From Candidatus Kuenenia stuttgartensis (lineage in GTDB: Bacteria > Planctomycetota > GCA-002687715 > CAIWVZ01), in NCBI GenBank assembly GCA_945860915.1, contig CAMARR010000003.1:124001-188000 (forward strand): 64,000 nt of DNA. Direction: 5' to 3'. The position numbers were made by a program, and so were the translations under genes. Shown piece after piece: positions 58,571 through 64,000 of this stretch. Position 1 is the first letter of the stretch. Each line of letters starts with the position of its first letter. The notes under the pieces were generated by a model, which was not told the origin of the DNA, searched no databases, and saw only the letters and a program-made list of their open reading frames with translations.

Positions 58571-59869
58571 ATGAAGATCAGGTCCATCGCAACCGCTGCA
58601 TTTTTGGTCGGCGCGGCCGCACACGCCCAGTTCTCACAAGCACTCCCTAACGGTCCCGCCGCAGTGAACCTCCTCACCGCAGAAGGAAACAGTTCATCGG
58701 CGTACCCATTCGGGACTGTCAATCCAAACATGTGGCATTGGAACTATGACTCGACGAATTTCGTCGCGGCGTTTCCGATCATCATTAACGCCGTGTCGTT
58801 TCGTGCAAATGGAGGCTCGGCGGGTACAGGGGGCACCCTTCCCAACTTTGAGGTGACGATGGCGTCATCTATTATCAACTGGTCCGCTGGGGTGTCAGGT
58901 ACGGTTTACTCCAGCGTGATGGACGTGGACACAACGGTTGTCTACAGCGGCAGCATTACTTTCCCTGCCGGTCCCCACACGACGCCCGCCGCTTGGGTGA
59001 CACTGCCACTCCAAACGCCCTTCCTTTACAACCCAACGCTGGGCAAGGACTTCATCCTGCAGATCAAGTCGTCTGGCCCCAACACGGCTGTGGCAGCGAA
59101 TGTCGATCTTCATTCCGGCGCCCAAGCTCAGCGGTATGGCAGCCAGACGAGTGCAACGCTCACTGCCGCCAACTTTGGAAACACTGGCATCGTCGGTGTC
59201 TGCAAGATCGACTACACGCCGGCCACCGGCCTGTACTCGGGCTTCAACTCGACGCCAGTATCGGGCCCAGCGCCGCTCACTGTGCAGTTCACCAGCACGA
59301 CGTTCACGAGCGATCCAGGTGGCGTCACCAGCTACGCGTGGGATTTCCAAAATGACGGCATTGTCGACTCCAATCTGCCCAACCCGAGCCACACGTACTA
59401 CTCACCGGGCAGCTACAGCGTCGCGTTGACCACAACCGACGCCACCAACCCGCCAAGCACACTTCTCAAGCCCAACGCCATCAACGTTCTGCAGTACGTC
59501 TTGTCTGCCGTCACCAGCGGCAGCGGCGTAGGCGACCTGACCCTGACTGGAATTCCGATACTGGGCTCTCCGGGTTCGGCGTCTGGCTACACATTCATCT
59601 CGTTTAGTCTCGCCCCAACGATCGGCTCTGGTCCATTCTTCGGGATCGTTCCGGATGCAGCTTCGTGGGCGAGCATCTCGTACGTCGAGGCTCCCGGTTT
59701 CCCGCTCCACTACACCGTCGTTCCAGGCTTGTACCCAGACTCGCCGTTCGTCGTGCCACCCGGAACCCTGAGCAGCTTCGCCGGATTTGGCGTTGACTTT
59801 GTCCAAGTCGGACTTACACCAGCGTTCGGATTGGCCTTCGTAAGTAACGTTTCTCGCGCGACATTCTGA
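58571..59869 (+). CDS. Secreted protein with PKD domain and C-terminal GDLTL-type module
   Basis: Signal MKIRSIATAAFLVGAAAHAQ; PKD APLTVQFTSTTFTSDPGGVTSYAWDFQNDGIVDSNLPNPSHTYYSPGSYSVALTTTD; C-term GSGVGDLTLTG...GLYPDSPFVVPPGTLSSFAGFGVDFVQV. Confidence 0.8.
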   Translation: MKIRSIATAAFLVGAAAHAQFSQALPNGPAAVNLLTAEGNSSSAYPFGTVNPNMWHWNYDSTNFVAAFPIIINAVSFRANGGSAGTGGTLPNFEVTMASSIINWSAGVSGTVYSSVMDVDTTVVYSGSITFPAGPHTTPAAWVTLPLQTPFLYNPTLGKDFILQIKSSGPNTAVAANVDLHSGAQAQRYGSQTSATLTAANFGNTGIVGVCKIDYTPATGLYSGFNSTPVSGPAPLTVQFTSTTFTSDPGGVTSYAWDFQNDGIVDSNLPNPSHTYYSPGSYSVALTTTDATNPPSTLLKPNAINVLQYVLSAVTSGSGVGDLTLTGIPILGSPGSASGYTFISFSLAPTIGSGPFFGIVPDAASWASISYVEAPGFPLHYTVVPGLYPDSPFVVPPGTLSSFAGFGVDFVQVGLTPAFGLAFVSNVSRATF

Positions 59870-59896
59870 GTTTCCGGCCGGTTCTCGATTGTCATG

Positions 59897-59922
59897 AGGG
59901 CACGGATCTGCCACCGTGCCCT
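59897..59922 (+). promoter_or_regulatory. Perfect 9-bp GC-rich hairpin ending 1 nt before the DEAD-box helicase ATG
   Basis: AGGGCACGG-atctgcca-CCGTGCCCT read directly. Confidence 0.6.
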
Positions 59923-59923
59923 T

Positions 59924-61282
59924 ATGCGTTTTACCGACCTCGGTCTACATCCTGACATCGTTCGCGGCATTAAAGATCTCGGATACCAACGTCCAACTCC
60001 GATTCAGGAGTCATCCATGCCGCCTGCGCTGGAGGGCAAGGACGTCCTCGCGTGCGCAGCGACGGGCAGCGGCAAGACTGCCGCATTTGCATTGCCGATC
60101 CTCCAGCGCCTGATCTCCAAGCCCCGTGGTGGGACCCGCGCTCTCATCCTGACACCCACGCGCGAGCTCTGCGCCCAGATTGCTGAAGCGATCAGCGAAC
60201 TCTCTGTCCATACACCCCTCGGCGGAGCCCCCGTGTACGGCGGTGTGAGCATGGGCCCTCAGGAACATGCTCTGCGAACTGGCGTCGACATCATCGTTGC
60301 GACGCCAGGCCGTCTGCTTGATCACCTTCGCTTCCCCTATGCCCAATTCGATCGTCTCGAAGTGCTTGTCATCGACGAAGCCGACCGCATGTTGGACATG
60401 GGGTTTCTTCCTGACATCCGTCGCATTTTAAAGCGGCTTCCAACCCGGCGTCAAACTCTGTTCTTCTCAGCAACGATGCCGCCCCCGATCGCGCAACTCA
60501 CCAAAGAGATGTTGCACGCGCCCGTCATGATCGACCACGCTCGCCGAGCGGAACCACCGGCGCTGATCGATCAACGTGCGTACGCTGTCGACGCAACTCG
60601 CAAGTCCGAGCTGCTCTTGGACCTAATCACGCGGGACGAAATCAAAGACGCCATCGTCTTTACTCGAACGAAGGCACGCACCAATCGTCTGGCAGAGTTC
60701 CTCGAAAAACGTGGCGTCAATTGCGGCCGAATTCACGGCAATCGCTCGCAGCGTCAACGCGAAACGGCACTGTCGGGATTCAAGGACGGCCGTACGCGCA
60801 TTTTGGTTGCAACTGACATTGCCGCACGCGGCATTGATGTCGATCAACTGAGTCACGTCGTGAACTTCGACGTGCCGCACGTTCCAGAGGACTACATCCA
60901 CCGCGTCGGTCGCACGGGACGCGCCGGGTCAACCGGTGAAGCCATTACGTTTGTTTCTCCGGAAGAAGAGAAGGACTTTCGCGCGATCGAGAAGGCCATC
61001 GACCGCGTCGTTGAACGCATTCGAATTCCGGAATTCTCTCGGCCATCAGCCCTCGCTCCGAAGGGGCTCGGCGCGTCCAATCCTCGATCCCCAGGGCGCC
61101 CGGCTCGCCCATCTCGCGCTCCACAGGGACGCCCATCCAATGCCGCCAACGCGAGTGGCAAACCACAGCCATTCTTCCAGCGAGGCACGAGCGAACGTCC
61201 AACCGGACGCGCGGTCTCGCGCACCCATGGGTCGCCACCTGGCCGCCCGTCGCGAGGGCGCCCTTCGCGTGGCCGCCCCTAG
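59924..61282 (+). CDS. DEAD-box RNA helicase (RhlE-like) with basic RGRP-rich tail
   Basis: Q-motif RPTPIQESSMPPALEGKDVLACAATGSGKT; VIDEADRMLD; FFSATM; HRVGRTGRAG; tail PGRPSRGRPSRGRP. Confidence 0.95.
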   Translation: MRFTDLGLHPDIVRGIKDLGYQRPTPIQESSMPPALEGKDVLACAATGSGKTAAFALPILQRLISKPRGGTRALILTPTRELCAQIAEAISELSVHTPLGGAPVYGGVSMGPQEHALRTGVDIIVATPGRLLDHLRFPYAQFDRLEVLVIDEADRMLDMGFLPDIRRILKRLPTRRQTLFFSATMPPPIAQLTKEMLHAPVMIDHARRAEPPALIDQRAYAVDATRKSELLLDLITRDEIKDAIVFTRTKARTNRLAEFLEKRGVNCGRIHGNRSQRQRETALSGFKDGRTRILVATDIAARGIDVDQLSHVVNFDVPHVPEDYIHRVGRTGRAGSTGEAITFVSPEEEKDFRAIEKAIDRVVERIRIPEFSRPSALAPKGLGASNPRSPGRPARPSRAPQGRPSNAANASGKPQPFFQRGTSERPTGRAVSRTHGSPPGRPSRGRPSRGRP

Positions 61283-61294
61283 AACACCTTCGTC

Positions 61295-62875
61295 CTAGAA
61301 TCCAAGGACGACAAACAGGCCATTGGAGACGGTGAATCCCATGGGGGCCCCACCGTCTGGGACGAGGTCCTGCAAGCACACCTGAACGCCAATAAGCGCT
61401 GGATCTGCAGGGATTCCGATTGCGAACGTGGCCCCGCCAAACGCGTCTGCAGCAAGTGAAATCGGGTTGATTGGAAGCGACAACGCGGAGTTCGGCTCAA
61501 GGTACACGTTGCACCCGCCACCTAGCGGAATGGGATTGGGGCTAATCCCGAAACTCAAGAAAAGGAGGATGGGTGCAAACGGTGGCACGTTGGACGTCTT
61601 GATCGGAAAACTTGGATTTCCCAAGTAGGGCCAAGAGTGCGAATCAAGCTTCGGTGTCGAATTCGCGGTGCCCGCACACGCGCTACCGAGAACATCGAGC
61701 GTCGCGAAGCTGAATGCGTCAGCACCGATGTCGCGCGGCGCGCTACGGACCTGCCCGTCGATGTCTACCGTGACAACAGTCGACGCGATGGTAGAAAGCG
61801 CAATACACGGCGATCCCGATGTCAGCCGGAGATTCCCTGCGGAAGGCGCGTAGAGCACGGGGTCTGACCAGATCGACGCTAGATCACGCGTAATCGCTGT
61901 CTGCCAAGCCGCTAAAGTTGGTGATAAGAGCGTTGCACCCGACCCATACTTTGCAAACGGGCTTGCAGTCGAATCTAGATAACAGTTGGAGTCACAGATC
62001 GGTGGGACCACGTTGGCGGCCCCCGCGACCGTGTTGAAGGAAAAAATTGGTTTGCCCGCGGCGCCCGTCTTCAGAATCACGTTGTTGGATACCTCGGCGA
62101 ATGGAAGCTCGGCTGATCCTGAGCAGTAAGCGCCAATCGCGCAGACCGAGCCGCCAACACCCGTGTCCATCATGATGGTGTTGTGGAGAATCCGTGTATT
62201 TGTGGAGCGGCGGGTCGTTATGTAGCCAAAACGCCCTGTCGTGCTGAACGACCCCGCGTTCGTGAGCTCGCAGCGCCACATGAAGCAGTTCATCACGATC
62301 GTATTGAGTGGCTGCAGCGAGTTGCCGTAGATGCACACGGCCGCACCTCCGCAGTCATGAATACGGCACCCGTTGATGACGGGATCAACCGCCTGAGTGT
62401 GGGACGTCTCTGTGTAAAGGCTGATTCCGTCGAATGGCGCGTTCCGGATCTCGATTCCCTCCACGGTTACGTAGTCTGCCCCGCCCCAGAAGATCCCCAT
62501 CGCACGTCCCGTCGCATCGAAGATCGGCGCCTCTCCCGCGGCGGGCTTCCATATCACGCGATTGGCCGCACTAGCACCCGGCCATTGCGCCATCGTGAGA
62601 ACCGCGGTCTGAGGGGCGAATGGTCCGCTCGTGGTGGTGAACGTGTTGGCCTCGTTGTACGGGCCGGCATCATCGTAAATGTGGATCTCAACGGGCCCGG
62701 CGACCCCCACCAACACAAGCTGAGCCACCGCGGACCCAAGCGATGAAAAGTTGCTTGGCGACGCCGGCCAGGTGGGATTGACCGTGTAGGTTCCGACTAG
62801 CTGAGCCGCTCCCGCTGATACAAGGAGGAGCGCAACAGCAATCGTGCGAAACGATGGAAATAAATACAGGGGCAT
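61295..62875 (-). CDS. Secreted right-handed beta-helix protein with recurrent C-terminal module
   Basis: Signal MPLYLFPSFRTIAVALLLVSAGAAQ (ATG at 62875; the ORF-track extension to 63226 runs through the transposase gene); VEGIEIRNAPFDGISLYT, INGCRIHDCGGAAVCIYGNS, ITTRRSTNTRILHNTIMMDTG. Confidence 0.75.
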   Translation of the reverse strand: MPLYLFPSFRTIAVALLLVSAGAAQLVGTYTVNPTWPASPSNFSSLGSAVAQLVLVGVAGPVEIHIYDDAGPYNEANTFTTTSGPFAPQTAVLTMAQWPGASAANRVIWKPAAGEAPIFDATGRAMGIFWGGADYVTVEGIEIRNAPFDGISLYTETSHTQAVDPVINGCRIHDCGGAAVCIYGNSLQPLNTIVMNCFMWRCELTNAGSFSTTGRFGYITTRRSTNTRILHNTIMMDTGVGGSVCAIGAYCSGSAELPFAEVSNNVILKTGAAGKPIFSFNTVAGAANVVPPICDSNCYLDSTASPFAKYGSGATLLSPTLAAWQTAITRDLASIWSDPVLYAPSAGNLRLTSGSPCIALSTIASTVVTVDIDGQVRSAPRDIGADAFSFATLDVLGSACAGTANSTPKLDSHSWPYLGNPSFPIKTSNVPPFAPILLFLSFGISPNPIPLGGGCNVYLEPNSALSLPINPISLAADAFGGATFAIGIPADPALIGVQVCLQDLVPDGGAPMGFTVSNGLFVVLGF

Positions 62876-62956
62876 CAGGAAGTCGTGTGGGTCGGTTGAG
62901 CTGTCGTCTTGCCGTTTTGAGGTGAACCGCGCTGCAAGTCGGTGTACTTTCCCGGG

Positions 62957-64000
62957 ATGCGCGACAAAGACCTTTACGCCCAGATCCTTGGTGTATCTCA
63001 ACCCTGGGAAGTGACCGACGTCACGCTTGACCAACGAGGTGAGACAGTGGATGTCCATCTTCGACTCTCGCCAGCTGCGGCAACCGCCTGTCCGGATTGT
63101 GGCGCCGACTGCCCTCGCTATGACCGTCGGGAGCGTCGCTGGAGACACCTCGATACTTGCCAGTTCCGAACGATCCTCGTGGTCGACGTGCCGCGTGTCA
63201 CGTGTCCTACGCATGGAGTGATTCAAGTACGTGTGCCGTGGGCCGAGCCAGGATCGGGATTCACAGCATTGTTTGAAGCGATTGTGATCGATTGGTTACA
63301 CGAAACGAGTTTTGCCGCCGTTGCCAGACGCATGCGGCTCACATGGGACGAAGTCGATGGAATCCAAGGCCGCGCAGTTGACCGAGGGCTAGAACGACGC
63401 AAGTCGACCGAAGTGCAACGTATTGGTGTCGATGAGACATCCTTCAAGAAGCGACACAAGTACGCCACCATCGTTTCCGACATCGACGACGTGCGAGTAC
63501 TCGAGGTCCTAAAAGGGCGCGAGAGCGCTCCGCTCGAAGCCTTCTACGACAATATGCCGCTGCGTCATCTCATGTCTATCAAGGTTGTTGCCATGGACAT
63601 GTGCCCACCCTTCATCAGCGCAACAGCGAATTGCGTACCCGACCCACACACTGCGATCGCGTTCGATCGATTTCATGTCGCTAAGATCTTGAACGACGCG
63701 GTGAACAACGTCCGAAAGCAAGAGCACCGTGAGCTCCTCGAAGCAGGAGACAAGCGGTTGAAGGGGTCGCGTTTCCTCTGGTTGCGGAGCCCAGAAAGCC
63801 TTGACGCAGACAAGCTGGCGCAATTGAATCGCCTCAAGTCGAGCGATCTCCAGGTGAGTCGAGCATGGGCGATCAAGGAGACCGCGCGCGACCTCTGGAC
63901 CTTTGAGACACGGCAGGGTGCGAATCAAGGTTGGAAGAAGTGGTTGGGTTGGGCACAACGATCTCAAATCAAACCCATCGTAGAGGCCGCCGGAACCATC
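62957..64000 (+). mobile_element. ISL3-family transposase, 3' end beyond window
   Basis: Uninterrupted frame from ATG 62957 to the window end: MRDKDLYAQILGVSQPWEVTDVTLDQRGETVDVHLRLSPAATACPDCGADCPRYDRRERRWRHLDTCQFRTILVVDVPRVTCPTHGVIQVRVPWAEPGSGFT...RIGVDETSFKKRHKYATIVSDID...VVAMDMCPPFISA...AFDRFHVAKILNDAVNNVRK. Zn-finger CPDC, CPTHG and DDE residues of ISL3 type. Confidence 0.92.

Noticed and set aside
62876-63226. N-terminal extension of the beta-helix ORF into the transposase
   Set aside because: A proper signal peptide begins at ATG 62875; the extension is antisense to an intact ISL3-type transposase.
1-64000. CRISPR arrays, phage modules, toxin-antitoxin or restriction-type defence genes, rRNA/tRNA genes
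   Set aside because: None recognised while reading. This was a visual scan, not an exhaustive covariance or repeat search (tRNAscan-SE, Infernal, minced would be decisive).

Overview
High-GC bacterial chromosome segment that looks like a Planctomycete. The evidence is PSD1/DUF1549-DUF1553 plus DUF1501 neighbours, a sulfatase, many TAT-exported Gfo/Idh/MocA oxidoreductases, DUF1080 proteins and large secreted proteins of unknown family. I place about 45 real protein-coding genes. By eye I found no rRNA, tRNA or CRISPR array. The window opens inside a DevBCA/HlyD-type ABC export operon and ends inside an ISL3-type transposase. Both edge ORFs are missing from the supplied ORF track because they run off the window. 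Main region of interest (about 35.7-55.4 kb): a dense oxidative sugar-catabolism-like region with five Gfo/Idh/MocA genes, three xylose-isomerase-like TIM barrels, DUF1080 (3-keto-disaccharide-hydrolase-like) proteins, a ThuA-DUF1080 fusion, two transporters, two ApbE flavin transferases and a membrane cytochrome c. It has a cytoplasmic sub-module, an exported sub-module and a tightly overlapping Gfo-ApbE-Gfo-cytochrome c cassette. Other highlights: a tandem secreted paralogue pair in which one copy is frameshifted by a 7-bp repeat expansion (2 to 3 copies); an adjacent sulfatase that lacks its usual N-terminus; inverted repeats flush against start codons, including the DEAD-box helicase gene; repeated 4-nt CTAG/CTAA convergent stop-codon overlaps; and shared C-terminal modules on otherwise unrelated secreted proteins. 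All functional calls come from recognising motifs by reading. No database search was run.
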